Source of the DNA: Nostoc indistinguendum CM1-VF10
Lineage (GTDB): Bacteria; Cyanobacteriota; Cyanobacteriia; Cyanobacteriales; Nostocaceae
Assembly (NCBI GenBank): GCA_019359215.1
Contig: JAHHHS010000046.1
Coordinates: 1 to 53,538 of the forward strand
Length of the DNA: 53,538 nucleotides
Reading direction: 5' to 3'
Made by a program: the position numbers and the translations under genes. The stretch's first letter is position 1; each line of letters begins with the position of its first letter. Of the stretch, positions 7,268 to 15,966 are shown piece after piece. The notes under the pieces were generated by a model. It saw only the letters and a list, made by a program, of their open reading frames with translations, did not search any database and was not told the DNA's origin.

Positions 7268-10003
7268 ATGAAATACTGGATAAGGAAATTAGCAATCTGT
7301 ATAGTATTATTGTATAACTTGTTATTATCAAGTGATTATGCAGGAGCAAACCAACTTTCAAACATTGATGTGCAACAATTAAATGCACTCCCATTTATTG
7401 AAAACTTAGTAAGTGCTGACAATAATCTTGCTCATAGTAGAAAAGAAGATTTTCACCGATTTAGTGAAATAGTCAAAAGTACAGAAAAACTAGAGGGACT
7501 CTTCACACTTTATTGCAGTGAAGATTCAGGAAAAACTTACTTAGAAATTAAACCAGAGCAGCTAAATAAAGATTATTTAGCTATAGTGACATTGGAATCG
7601 GGCGTGGGGGAAAGTGGAATTTATAGTGGATTACCTCTTTCTGATTTTCTATTTTACTTTCGACGAGTAAACAATAGATTACATTTTGTTGCTCGTAATG
7701 TAAAATTCCGCGCAACAAATAGGCCAGAACAGCGATCGCTTGCTCGTTCATTTAGCGACTCAGTCCTTTATTCACTCGAAATAGATACTATTGATCCACG
7801 CAGTAAAAATATTCTGATCAACCTGGATGAACTGCTAATGCAGGATTTTCCCGGATTAACTCCTCTATTAAAATACTCTTTACAGGCTGATTACCACTTG
7901 GATGCAAGCAAGTCATATTTTGGTGATGTTAACAGCTTCCCAGAAAACGTAGAAATTGATTCAATTTACGGTTTTTCATCACCAAAAGGAGCCAATTTAG
8001 TCACCTTACCTGATAGCAGGGCATTGACTCTGAAGGTACACTACAGTTTTTCTCAGCTTAGAGAAAACACTGGTTATATTCCCAGACTTGCAGATGATAG
8101 AGTGGGATATTTTATTACTGCTTTCCAAGATTTCTCTAATAATAATGCTCACGAACCATTTGTACGTTACATCAATCGTTGGCATCTAGAACCATCCGAC
8201 CCTAACGCTTCCTTATCTCCACCCAAAAAGCCAATTGTGTTTTGGATTGAAAATGCTGTACCACTAGAGTACCGCGATGCGATTCGTGAAGGTGTTTTGA
8301 TGTGGAATAAAGCATTTGAAAAAGCCGGATTTCAAAATGCTATTGAAGTGCAGCAAATGCCAGATGATGCTGATTGGCAACCGGCAGATGTACATTACAA
8401 CACTATTCGCTGGTTCAATTCTTTAGATGCAGGTTTTGCCAGAGGGCCAGTGCGCGTTAACCCATTCACCGGGGAAATATTAGATGCAGACATTATTGTG
8501 GATGCCAATATGGTGCGTTCAATTCAGCAAGAATATCACGCACTGATGGGAGCAAATTCATCTTTTACAGAACTAGGTAAAAACCCATGCTCAGGTAATT
8601 TATCTGCAATGTTCTCAAAAGGTTTTAAAGCTTTTCCTGAACAACATTTAGCAGACAACGATCTCTGCTATAGCATGGAGTCTTCAGATCAAGCCGCGAT
8701 GGGAGCGTTGGTATTGTCAATTTTGCCAAACACTACACCCAGTAGTGAAACGATGAAAAAGTATGTGCATCAATATTTGCGTTCTCTTATTGCTCACGAA
8801 GTCGGGCATACTCTCGGTTTGCGCCACAACTTTCACGGCAGCACTATGTTAGCACCCGAAGAATTAAATAATACAGAAATCACTCACACTAAAGGTTTAG
8901 CGGGTTCGGTGATGGACTATCTACCTGTGAATATTGCACCACAGGGAGTACAACAAGGTGACTATTTCCCAGGAGTTGTTGGGCCCTACGACGAATGGGC
9001 AATTGAGTATGGTTATAAAAGAAGCCCATCAGTAGCACTTGAGGGAATCATCCCAGAATCAGAAAAAAGTTTTTTGGAGCAGATTGCCCTGGTGTCGCCT
9101 CAACCAGAATTATCTTATGCAACTGATGAAGATATTTGGGACATCAATCCTTTGGCAAATGTCTGGGATATGAGTAGTGATGTACTACTTTATTCGCAGT
9201 GGCAAATGGATAATGCCCGTTCTATGTGGCAGCACCTTGATAAGGGTGATCTATCGAAAGGAGAAAGTTATAGTAAACTACGTCTTAGATTCAATAGAGT
9301 ACTTAAATATTATTTTCGGAACGCCAGCTTGCTTTCTAAATACATTGGTGGACAATCATTTCGGCGTCTCCATGCTAGTGATGATGCTTCTTGGACATTT
9401 GTACCAGTTTCAGTTTTAAAACAACGCCAAGCATTGACAAAATTGCAAAAGTATGTATTTGCTGAGGATGCTTTTAGTTTTTCACCACAATTGTTGAATC
9501 AACTAGCACCATCACGGTGGGAACACTGGGGTAGTTCTGTACCTAACAACCGCCTTGATTATCCAATTCACGATCGCATTCTGGGTTTCCAAAGCGCGGT
9601 ACTGCGATCGCTCTTAGACAGCGATCGCCTCAATCGTTTACAAGATATAGAATTGAAAACCCAGGCTGGGCAAGCACTTTCCATCCCGGAACTGTTCGAC
9701 ACCCTGCAAACAGGCATCTGGACAGAAGTTTTAACCCCAGGAGAACCAAAGCCAATTTCTAGCATCCGCCGTTCATTGCAACGGGAATATCTAAATATTT
9801 TGCTAGAGATAATGTTGGGTACTACTGATACACCTGAAGATGGTCGAACACTGGCTTGGTATAAATTGCGCCAACTGCAAAAAGCCATTGATGTCAGGCT
9901 CAAACAACTTAGTGAAAGCCTTGATATTTACACCCTAGCCCACTTAGAAGCTTCTGGCGATCGCATCACCAAAGCATTAAATGCACAGTTAATTTCTAAG
10001 TAG
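7268..10003 (+). CDS. Secreted zinc-dependent metalloprotease (DUF5117/DUF4953, metzincin type)
   Basis: About 911 residues from ATG 7268; a GTG at 7253 is also open but adds only five residues before the basic n-region KYWIRK. Residues 1-28 form a signal peptide, so the enzyme is exported. The N-terminal 300 residues match the DUF5117/5118 region of this family. The metzincin zinc motif HEVGHTLGLRH (HExxHxxGxxH) is at about 510-520, with SVMDYL, the Met-turn, about 34 residues later (near 554). This is the DUF4953 (Met-zincin) catalytic domain. The family is large and poorly characterised; substrates are unknown. The gene stands alone, downstream of the MITE, and is followed by a heptamer array. 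Confidence 0.85.
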   Translation: MKYWIRKLAICIVLLYNLLLSSDYAGANQLSNIDVQQLNALPFIENLVSADNNLAHSRKEDFHRFSEIVKSTEKLEGLFTLYCSEDSGKTYLEIKPEQLNKDYLAIVTLESGVGESGIYSGLPLSDFLFYFRRVNNRLHFVARNVKFRATNRPEQRSLARSFSDSVLYSLEIDTIDPRSKNILINLDELLMQDFPGLTPLLKYSLQADYHLDASKSYFGDVNSFPENVEIDSIYGFSSPKGANLVTLPDSRALTLKVHYSFSQLRENTGYIPRLADDRVGYFITAFQDFSNNNAHEPFVRYINRWHLEPSDPNASLSPPKKPIVFWIENAVPLEYRDAIREGVLMWNKAFEKAGFQNAIEVQQMPDDADWQPADVHYNTIRWFNSLDAGFARGPVRVNPFTGEILDADIIVDANMVRSIQQEYHALMGANSSFTELGKNPCSGNLSAMFSKGFKAFPEQHLADNDLCYSMESSDQAAMGALVLSILPNTTPSSETMKKYVHQYLRSLIAHEVGHTLGLRHNFHGSTMLAPEELNNTEITHTKGLAGSVMDYLPVNIAPQGVQQGDYFPGVVGPYDEWAIEYGYKRSPSVALEGIIPESEKSFLEQIALVSPQPELSYATDEDIWDINPLANVWDMSSDVLLYSQWQMDNARSMWQHLDKGDLSKGESYSKLRLRFNRVLKYYFRNASLLSKYIGGQSFRRLHASDDASWTFVPVSVLKQRQALTKLQKYVFAEDAFSFSPQLLNQLAPSRWEHWGSSVPNNRLDYPIHDRILGFQSAVLRSLLDSDRLNRLQDIELKTQAGQALSIPELFDTLQTGIWTEVLTPGEPKPISSIRRSLQREYLNILLEIMLGTTDTPEDGRTLAWYKLRQLQKAIDVRLKQLSESLDIYTLAHLEASGDRITKALNAQLISK

Positions 10004-10004
10004 G

Positions 10005-10077
10005 CATTTGTCATTTGTCATTAGTTATTCTTCCCTTGCCTCCCCTGCTCCCTGCTCCCCACTCCCTACTCCCTCAA
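10005..10077. repeat. Two heptanucleotide arrays overlapping a gene end
   Basis: 10005-10025 has CATTTGT, CATTTGT, CATTAGT; 10043-10077 has CCCTGCT, CCCTGCT, CCCCACT, CCCTACT, CCCTCAA. The second array lies inside the 3' end of the alpha/beta hydrolase gene on the minus strand. Confidence 0.7.
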
Positions 10078-10957
10078 GATACCTTTGCAATAGACCAATA
10101 ACAACTTCTGGTACTTCCAAATGAGGTAATACTCCTGCATCTGCGATCGCATAAAAATCTTGAATTGCAGCTGGATTTAAATTTGCCAAGCGTCGTCCTA
10201 ATTTGATGCTCGTAAATTGTGCCTTTTCTCCCCAAAAAATGACCGTGGGAATTGTCAGTTGTTTAATATATAAACTTAGATCAAAGTAAAGATCGCCCCG
10301 CAAAAATGACAAAGCGGCAAACTTGGCATTAGGCTGCTGTGCAGAAGTTAAATAAGCCTCCACCATTTCTTGAGAAACTCGTTGTGACTTGGCAAACAGA
10401 AAACTTTGTAAAAAATTTCGGACTGCAATTTCATTTTCAGCGCCAAGCATATAAATGAAATTGTCCAGCAGAGGCGCATTGATCACCGAAAGCGGAAGTC
10501 TGCGTCCAGTACCCTGTCCAAAATCATCAAATCCAGACGGAGAAACCAAAAACAGTGCTTTGAATAAATTGGGTTGAACAATAGCTAGGCGAATAGCAAA
10601 AGCGGCTGTTAGAGACGAGGCTACCACCGTCACTGGTTGACGACAAGTTTCAATGACAAACTCTGCGATCGTGCTGAGATAATCCCTAATTTTATAATCC
10701 CGGACTGGATGAGCCGATTCTCCCCAGCCGATTAGATCGGGAGCTAAAATATGGTAATTAGAGGCAAAAGCCGGGTAAACTTTAGACCATTCATACGCAG
10801 ATGCCCCACCACCAAAGTTATGGAGAAACAGTAGTGGGGGTAAATCTTTAGTATCAGCAAATGCCCAAGGTGCATTCGTTTGAGTATAGTAAACTATCGC
10901 CCCCAAGGATGTATGGATAAGTTTATGTCCAAAGCCAGGAGGTTGAAATTGAAGCAT
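10025..10957 (-). CDS. Alpha/beta hydrolase fold protein
   Basis: A 310-residue alpha/beta hydrolase. The oxyanion-hole region LLFLHNFGGGASAYEW is at about 42-57 and the DLIGWGESAHP motif at about 74-84. The nucleophile elbow is VVASSLTAA (near 110-118), an S-x-x variant of GxSxG in which the flanking glycines are replaced, as in several cyanobacterial members. The acid is probably in FWGEKAQF and the histidine in VLPHLEVPE near the C-terminus. The last residues (VGSGEQGAGEAREE) are encoded by the heptamer array at 10043-10077, so the native end has probably been replaced by repeat sequence. Substrate unknown. The gene is convergent with the metalloprotease. Confidence 0.85.
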   Translation of the reverse strand: MLQFQPPGFGHKLIHTSLGAIVYYTQTNAPWAFADTKDLPPLLFLHNFGGGASAYEWSKVYPAFASNYHILAPDLIGWGESAHPVRDYKIRDYLSTIAEFVIETCRQPVTVVASSLTAAFAIRLAIVQPNLFKALFLVSPSGFDDFGQGTGRRLPLSVINAPLLDNFIYMLGAENEIAVRNFLQSFLFAKSQRVSQEMVEAYLTSAQQPNAKFAALSFLRGDLYFDLSLYIKQLTIPTVIFWGEKAQFTSIKLGRRLANLNPAAIQDFYAIADAGVLPHLEVPEVVIGLLQRYLEGVGSGEQGAGEAREE

Positions 10958-11109
10958 AAAATTAAAAAGTATAGTTTAATGGCACTTTACCCGAAGGCAA
11001 AATTACGGCGTATAAAGTAAAGCTTACCGATAAATCTTGGAGTAAGTAAACTTTGTGTCTCCTAAGCAGTTCCATATTTAATATGCATACAGTCAAACTA
11101 ATTCATAAT

Positions 11110-11619
11110 TCATCCTTGCTTTTTGTCAGCATCTCCTGTGATTTGAACAAGTTGATGAAGGTTATCACCACTAATATGATAAGCTGCCCCAAAACCAACT
11201 ACAAAACGACCTTCGCTCGGAGTTAGCTGAAAAATCCGAAAGTCAGACAAGCCGCGCAGAACCTCGATAATTTGACCAAAGCGCCCTTGAAATTGCTCAA
11301 CAATTTGATTCCACTTGTCAGTTTCACGCTCTATCAAAGTTGCCGTACAATCAAAGCTCAAACGGCGACGGGCAAAAATTAGATTACTCTTGGCTTCATC
11401 CTCGATAAATAAGACACTAACATGAGGATTAGCATAAAGATTTTTGGTATGAGTTGAAAGTCCACTGACGTAAATGTAGATGTTTTTGGAATCATCTATT
11501 ACAAAAGGAGCATAACTAGCATTGGGTATTGCCTGGGCGCTGACGGTGCAAATGATTACACTCTCAAATTCTTCAGTAAACTTTTCGTACTCAGCTTGAA
11601 TGTTTTCAAGTTGGCTCAT
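11110..11619 (-). CDS. HugZ/HutZ-like pyridoxamine 5'-phosphate oxidase-fold protein
   Basis: A 169-residue split-barrel flavin/haem-binding protein. The central part (SYAPFVIDDSKNIYIYVSGL, then HTKNLYANPHVSVLFIEDE) is the PNPOx-like barrel. The C-terminal SEGRFVVGFGAAYHIS is the signature of HugZ/HutZ proteins, which bind and in some species degrade haem. This suggests haem handling or iron recovery, though the cyanobacterial members are untested and the haem oxygenase activity cannot be read from sequence. The gene stands alone on the minus strand; the next heptamer array is at 11678. Confidence 0.75.
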   Translation of the reverse strand: MSQLENIQAEYEKFTEEFESVIICTVSAQAIPNASYAPFVIDDSKNIYIYVSGLSTHTKNLYANPHVSVLFIEDEAKSNLIFARRRLSFDCTATLIERETDKWNQIVEQFQGRFGQIIEVLRGLSDFRIFQLTPSEGRFVVGFGAAYHISGDNLHQLVQITGDADKKQG

Positions 11620-11677
11620 AAGTAAATTACCATTTGATTAGGAATACCTAATTAAGTATCCTAGCGTGATTGAGCGA

Positions 11678-11705
11678 ATAGGTTATAGGTGATAGGTTAC
11701 AGGTA
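11678..11705. repeat. Heptanucleotide array, four units
   Basis: ATAGGTT, ATAGGTG, ATAGGTT, ACAGGTA between two divergent genes. Confidence 0.65.
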
Positions 11706-11819
11706 TCTCTTGACCCTTCCCTTAATTAAAGCAACTCAGCATTATCGAAGCTCTGAGTATCGGAGGATTTGGAGAAACAGACATTGGGCTAGACTTAAGA
11801 AAGTTATGAGGACGCAAAT

Positions 11820-13304
11820 ATGACTGACAAAAATCGTTCTCAATGGGACTTAGGCAGGTTTATCGAAACCCTGACTTACTTTGAGGTAATTCCTTTCCTT
11901 AACTGGGTACAGCAGTTAAGGAAAGGCCGTCCTAAGGATAATCAAAATAGACCCAATGGAGGAAGAAATGTGGGTGTAATATTAGTAGCAGGTGCAACAG
12001 GTGGCGTAGGTAAACGAGTAGTGCAGCGATCGCTCCAACAAGGTTATAAAGTTCGCGCCCTAGTTCGAGATATTGATAAAGATCGGTCAATTCTTGGTAA
12101 TGATATAGACTTAGTGATTGCGGATATCACGCAACCAGAAACTTTAACTCCTTTAGTTATGGCTGATATCCAAGCTGTAGTTTGTTGCACAGCAGTGCGC
12201 GTGCAACCAGTTGAAGGAGACACAGCAGATAGAGCAAAATATAATCAAGGTGTTAAATTTTACCAACCAGAAATTGTTGGCGACACCCCAGAAAATGTAG
12301 AATATCAAGGTGTTAAAAACTTAGTCCAAGCGGCTACAAAATATTTACCCCAAGCAAACGAAAAACCGATATTTGATTTCACCAAGCCATCAGCAGAATT
12401 AAAGGATTATTGGGGGGCGCTGGATGATGTAGTCATGGGTGGTGTGAGTTCTAGTAATATCCAATTACTGGAAAATACAGCTTTTTTTGCTGGTAATGTC
12501 TCCACCGCTAACTCTGGGGGATTTGCTTCTATCAGAACTAAGAATTTTGATCCACCTTTCGACTTATCTGATTGCGAAGGTGTGAAATTGCGCGTCAAAG
12601 GTGACGGCCAGCGCTATAAAATCTTCCTGCGGACAGATACAAAATGGGATGGCATTGGCTATAGCTATTCTTTTGATACCGTAGCTAATACCTGGATAGA
12701 TGTTCATATTCCCTTTGCAGATTTGATTCCCGTCTTTCGGGCAAAAATTGTCAAAGATGCGCCGCCACTTGAACAAAGTAGAATTTCTTCATTCCAACTG
12801 ATGTTGAGCAAATTTGAACACGATGGTGCTTTGAATCCCAAATTTTCTCCCGGCGGTTTTGCTTTACAGTTGGAATCAATTCAAGCTTACGGTGGGGCAA
12901 CTTTACCACAATTTATCTTAGTTAGTTCAGCAGGCGTGACTCGTCCCGGACGACCTGGCATTAATTTAGATGAAGAACCGCCAGCAGTGAAATTAAATGA
13001 CCAATTAGGAGGAATTTTAACTTGGAAGTTAAAGGGAGAAGATAGTTTAAGAGAAAGCGGAATTCCTTATACGATTATTAGACCTTGTGCATTAACTGAG
13101 GAACCAGGGGGTAAGGAATTAATATTTGAGCAAGGCGATAATATTAGGGGTAAAATCAGCCGTGAGGATGTGGCAGAACTTTGCGTGCAAGCGCTAAAAC
13201 TAGCGATCGCTTGTAATGTCACATTTGAAGTAAAACAGGCAGATAATACTGTCAACTCTATCGATTGGCAGAAGTTATTTTCTAATTTAGTAAAGGATAA
13301 ATAA
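11820..13304 (+). CDS. Atypical SDR with inserted CIA30 domain, HCF173-like
   Basis: A 494-residue two-domain protein. An NAD(P)-binding Rossmann domain has GATGGVGKR at 58-66, and is completed by the C-terminal part (FILVSSAGVTRPGRPG, IPYTIIRPCALTEEPGG). A CIA30 (complex I intermediate-associated protein 30) domain is inserted at about 183-355 (FTKPSAELKDYWGALDDVVM onwards). This layout is that of plant HCF173, needed for psbA mRNA translation and photosystem II assembly, and of its cyanobacterial relatives. No catalytic Tyr-Lys pair of classical SDRs is evident, consistent with a scaffold role. By analogy it may act in photosystem assembly or RNA binding. It may be co-transcribed with the coiled-coil protein 63 bp downstream. 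Confidence 0.8.
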   Translation: MTDKNRSQWDLGRFIETLTYFEVIPFLNWVQQLRKGRPKDNQNRPNGGRNVGVILVAGATGGVGKRVVQRSLQQGYKVRALVRDIDKDRSILGNDIDLVIADITQPETLTPLVMADIQAVVCCTAVRVQPVEGDTADRAKYNQGVKFYQPEIVGDTPENVEYQGVKNLVQAATKYLPQANEKPIFDFTKPSAELKDYWGALDDVVMGGVSSSNIQLLENTAFFAGNVSTANSGGFASIRTKNFDPPFDLSDCEGVKLRVKGDGQRYKIFLRTDTKWDGIGYSYSFDTVANTWIDVHIPFADLIPVFRAKIVKDAPPLEQSRISSFQLMLSKFEHDGALNPKFSPGGFALQLESIQAYGGATLPQFILVSSAGVTRPGRPGINLDEEPPAVKLNDQLGGILTWKLKGEDSLRESGIPYTIIRPCALTEEPGGKELIFEQGDNIRGKISREDVAELCVQALKLAIACNVTFEVKQADNTVNSIDWQKLFSNLVKDK

Positions 13305-13367
13305 GTGAAGTGACTACAGATTTATACTCTGTAGCTATCCCAACACATCTTGTCTAAATAGACTGTT

Positions 13368-13715
13368 ATGAAAAAAATCCAAGTGCTAATATTTGCCGGG
13401 ATTTTAGCAACAATTCTCTGGGGTGGGTTATTTGGAAACACTGCTTCATCCCAGCAAGTAGAGTCCCGCATCTACAACCTGGAAGCGGACTTTAATCGTG
13501 TTGAGTCACGATTAAACCAGATAGAGTCTCAACTGGGCCAAAGCCGCCGATCTCCATCCTCAAGAACAACACTTACCCCACGACAGCCAAGGGGTTCCAG
13601 AGGAAATTTATCACAGCAAGATCCGATGTTTGATCGGCTGGCAACTTTGGTGGTTGAATTGAAGCAACAAGTCAACAAATTAGAGGAACGAGTTTCTAAT
13701 TTAGAAACTCGCTGA
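13368..13715 (+). CDS. Small exported coiled-coil protein, uncharacterised
   Basis: A 115-residue protein. Residues 1-29 form a signal peptide or anchor (KKIQVLIFAGILATILWGG). Two heptad-pattern helices follow: residues 30-58 (VESRIYNLEADFNRVESRLN) and 87-115 (FDRLATLVVELKQQVNKLEE). They are linked by a basic, S/R/P-rich stretch that is probably disordered. This fits a small envelope or lumen coiled-coil protein. Function unknown. It ends with a 15-bp overlap with the convergent gene at 13701. It may form a transcription unit with the HCF173-like gene. Confidence 0.65.
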   Translation: MKKIQVLIFAGILATILWGGLFGNTASSQQVESRIYNLEADFNRVESRLNQIESQLGQSRRSPSSRTTLTPRQPRGSRGNLSQQDPMFDRLATLVVELKQQVNKLEERVSNLETR

Positions 13716-14516
13716 GTATTTTAATTGCTCTGTGTAGTTTTCAAAATTTAACCTCTGCCTTAAGAAACTCATGTTTGAATAAGAGGTTGAGGAAGAAGCT
13801 GATACCTCATTTTGACGATGTACTAGCCATTCAGAAAACAAGTTTGAGAGAATTTTTAAGCGCAATATCTCGTCTAATTGTGGCTCAATGAGTTCCTCAA
13901 CCAAAATCAGATGCGCCCCCATCGATGTCAATATTGGTTTGACAACTTGCGGTGGAGTTGCTACAAAGACAGCAGCAGAAATTTCTGGTTTCAAGTCTGC
14001 ACGGTTTAATATCCCTCGATATCCTCTTTTTCTACGTAGTTCTGTATCTTGAATATATTGATGAGCAATTTCATGAAAACTCATCTCACCTTTACCCAAT
14101 GCATAAAACAGTTCCATAGCCAAATCAAAATCATCTAAAATCACTTCATACATAACTACCTGAGCATAGTCAATCTGGTGTTCCACAAAAAAAGGTTCGA
14201 CTTTATCTACAAATAGGTGTTGAGCTAATTTTGAAGAAATTACTGTGAAATAAACTAATTCTTCAAACTCATCTAGAGATAAACTATGTTTTTGTAGCCA
14301 TGACCAAGTAACATCAGCACTAGTCAAATTATTCATCAAACGCAAACTATCTGCCGCTTGCTGTAGTTCTTCTGGCTGCACTTTAATCCCAACCTCTTCT
14401 GCCGTCTGTAAAATAATCTTGCGAGTAATAATACCTTCTACCACAGAACGAATTTGGCATGAAAGCTTGATTTGCTTGATAATTTCGTCTTGAGAAACAG
14501 TTAGCATATCTGACAT
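13701..14516 (-). CDS. SurA/PpiC-like peptidylprolyl isomerase-related protein
   Basis: A 271-residue soluble protein. The N-terminal half is helical like SurA (EIIKQIKLSCQIRSVVEGII, then KIILQTAEEVGIKVQPEELQ). Residues about 135-205 resemble a parvulin domain (GEMSFHEIAHQYIQDTELRR, then AAVFVATPPQVVKPILTSMG). There is no signal peptide. Cyanobacterial proteins of this type often sit beside C39-peptidase ABC exporters and are thought to help peptide export. Here the upstream gene is only an exporter-like fragment (14561-14743), so the partner may be lost. The ATG at 14516 follows AAGGAGTTC, a good ribosome site. Isomerase activity is not assured, as parvulin active-site residues are not clear. 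Confidence 0.65.
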   Translation of the reverse strand: MSDMLTVSQDEIIKQIKLSCQIRSVVEGIITRKIILQTAEEVGIKVQPEELQQAADSLRLMNNLTSADVTWSWLQKHSLSLDEFEELVYFTVISSKLAQHLFVDKVEPFFVEHQIDYAQVVMYEVILDDFDLAMELFYALGKGEMSFHEIAHQYIQDTELRRKRGYRGILNRADLKPEISAAVFVATPPQVVKPILTSMGAHLILVEELIEPQLDEILRLKILSNLFSEWLVHRQNEVSASSSTSYSNMSFLRQRLNFENYTEQLKYSASF

Positions 14517-14560
14517 AGTAGAACTCCTTAGTCATAAAATTGAAGTTAAAATTGGCAATT

Positions 14561-14743
14561 TTAAGAAAGAAACATGAAGAAGTAGGTTTTTGAAGCATCT
14601 GCTGTCTGACAGAACAATTTGCCTGCACTAGGCTGTAAAATTTTAATTTGTTTGATGCAATCTGAAACTTCTTGTTCTGAAAGAGCCGGACCCAGAGTTT
14701 GGGCAAGCTGTTGAGTGGGAAATTCTGTTTTGTTCTGAACCAT
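14561..14743 (-). pseudogene. Truncated N-terminus, probably of a C39-peptidase ABC exporter
   Basis: A 60-residue frame, MVQNKTEFPTQQLAQTLGPA to YFFMFLS. The part LSEQEVSDCIKQIKILQPS then GKLFCQTADAS resembles the regulatory N-terminus of HetC-like C39-peptidase ABC transporters, where a sequence like GLYILLAGKVRLL follows. Here the match stops after ADAS and a short unrelated tail ends the frame. I infer a large internal deletion of the exporter, with the SurA-like gene 45 bp downstream left behind. An alternative is a genuine small peptide, since the length and position would suit a precursor, but no leader or GG motif is seen. Recognition is from memory. Confidence 0.45.
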
Positions 14744-14769
14744 GATTTGTTGGAAGTTTAACGCCAGAA

Positions 14770-15357
14770 TTAATTACTTGTCTTAGCGAAATTCAATGAC
14801 CATCGAAAATCAGGCTCTGCATTTGGTAGCAAATTGCCTATAGTAATTCGAGAATTTTTTGTGTTATCAATCTCTTGCCCCGCAGTTTTGCGTATCTGTC
14901 GAGTTGAAAGTCCCATCTCTTTGAGCAAGCGGTTAATGTGGCAAGCACTAACTTTAATTCCCATCTCTTTTGCCAGATGCTTGCTTAACCATTGCCCTGT
15001 CCAGCGCTCAAACGAATAGCCATATTCACGCGGACTATGACTTGCTAGTTCTTGCAAACGAGCCAGATATTGCTCATTCACAGCTTTGGGACGACCCATT
15101 GCGCGATCGCTCCAATGATGAGCTTGACCTGTTTGGGCTATAGTAATCCAGTGCCGCGCTGTCTCCTGAGAGCATCCTAAAGCTTCGCAGATTTGAGTCT
15201 GAGATTGACCTGCATCTGCCAACAACATAATTTCAATACGACGGCGGTATTCTGGACGTAAATCTGTTTCTAGATTCTTGAGCAAAAGCTTACGCTGAAA
15301 CGCTGTTAAGTATATACCTTGCTTGTCCACAGCAATTCCTCCTGCTATAACTTGCAA
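14770..15357 (-). CDS. HTH protein derived from an IS630-type transposase DNA-binding half
   Basis: A 195-residue protein. Residues about 30-75 form an HTH (EYRRRIEIMLLADAGQSQTQ, then ICEALGCSQETARHW) and residues 95-160 a winged-helix second domain (EYGYSFERWTGQWLSKHLAK). These are the two DNA-binding domains of IS630/Tc1 transposases; the DDE catalytic domain is absent. The sequence is complete at both ends, intact and of a length seen in other cyanobacteria, which suggests a domesticated regulator rather than a dying transposase. It lies 26 bp upstream of the exporter fragment on the same strand, so it may control that locus. The start at 15357 has AGGAGGAATTGC just upstream. Confidence 0.65.
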   Translation of the reverse strand: MQVIAGGIAVDKQGIYLTAFQRKLLLKNLETDLRPEYRRRIEIMLLADAGQSQTQICEALGCSQETARHWITIAQTGQAHHWSDRAMGRPKAVNEQYLARLQELASHSPREYGYSFERWTGQWLSKHLAKEMGIKVSACHINRLLKEMGLSTRQIRKTAGQEIDNTKNSRITIGNLLPNAEPDFRWSLNFAKTSN

Positions 15358-15747
15358 TGCCCAGATAGAAATTAATCTGGATATTTTTGAGAACCTCTGT
15401 TACTTCTCTGAATCAAAACTCCGGGAATTCCACAACTCGTTACAAAACTTCACCTAAATCGCGTGAACGGTCATAAGCGTGGTTTTTCAGGCTTTGGTGG
15501 TGTGACAGGGTAAAAACAGCACTACATATATACTAAAAACATAGCTTCAGTTTCAAATTGCCTAATTCGGAGTAATGACGCGTTACTGCACTGTAATTTT
15601 TGAGATAAAAGTAATTTTATTTTTGAATATTAAATATTTGAATAATTAAAACATAATTCATTGAATTATTTATAAACAAGAGGTTTTTAAGTCTTGAAAT
15701 TATAGATTCAATATCCGAAGATTGAAATGTGATTAAGCGATATACAG
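15358..15747. other. AT-rich non-coding stretch
   Basis: No gene, hairpin terminator or repeat that I can support in these 390 bases. It presumably includes the promoter of the HTH gene. Confidence 0.5.
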
Positions 15748-15912
15748 CTAATCCAATTCAAAAAAACTAACTTTATACTGCGAAATCAACGATGGCATGA
15801 TCAGCGACCAATAGGCATGATCGCAAAGGAAGCCAGCTATTAATAGCAAAGGCTCACCCGTTCCCTTAATGTCGTAGAACAAATCAATCCCGTTAATCTG
15901 AATTTTTGGCAT
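15748..15912 (-). pseudogene. Truncated alpha/beta hydrolase, first 54 codons
   Basis: From ATG 15912 the frame reads MPKIQINGIDLFYDIKGTGE, PLLLIAGFLCDHAYWSLIMP, SLISQYKVSF, FELD and stops. The first 47 residues are a clear start of an alpha/beta hydrolase (G-T-G-E-P-L-L-L-I-x-G oxyanion region). In relatives, YKV continues into the DNRGxGxS strand; here that is replaced by a short tail, so the gene is cut off. It is 55 bp downstream of, and codirectional with, the carboxymuconolactone decarboxylase-like gene, a pairing common in beta-ketoadipate-type or stress operons. It is not expected to be active. Confidence 0.7.
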
Positions 15913-15966
15913 AGTCAATAATTTTGCTAAACCTAATCTTAAACAGGGATGGACAAGGTTACACTC

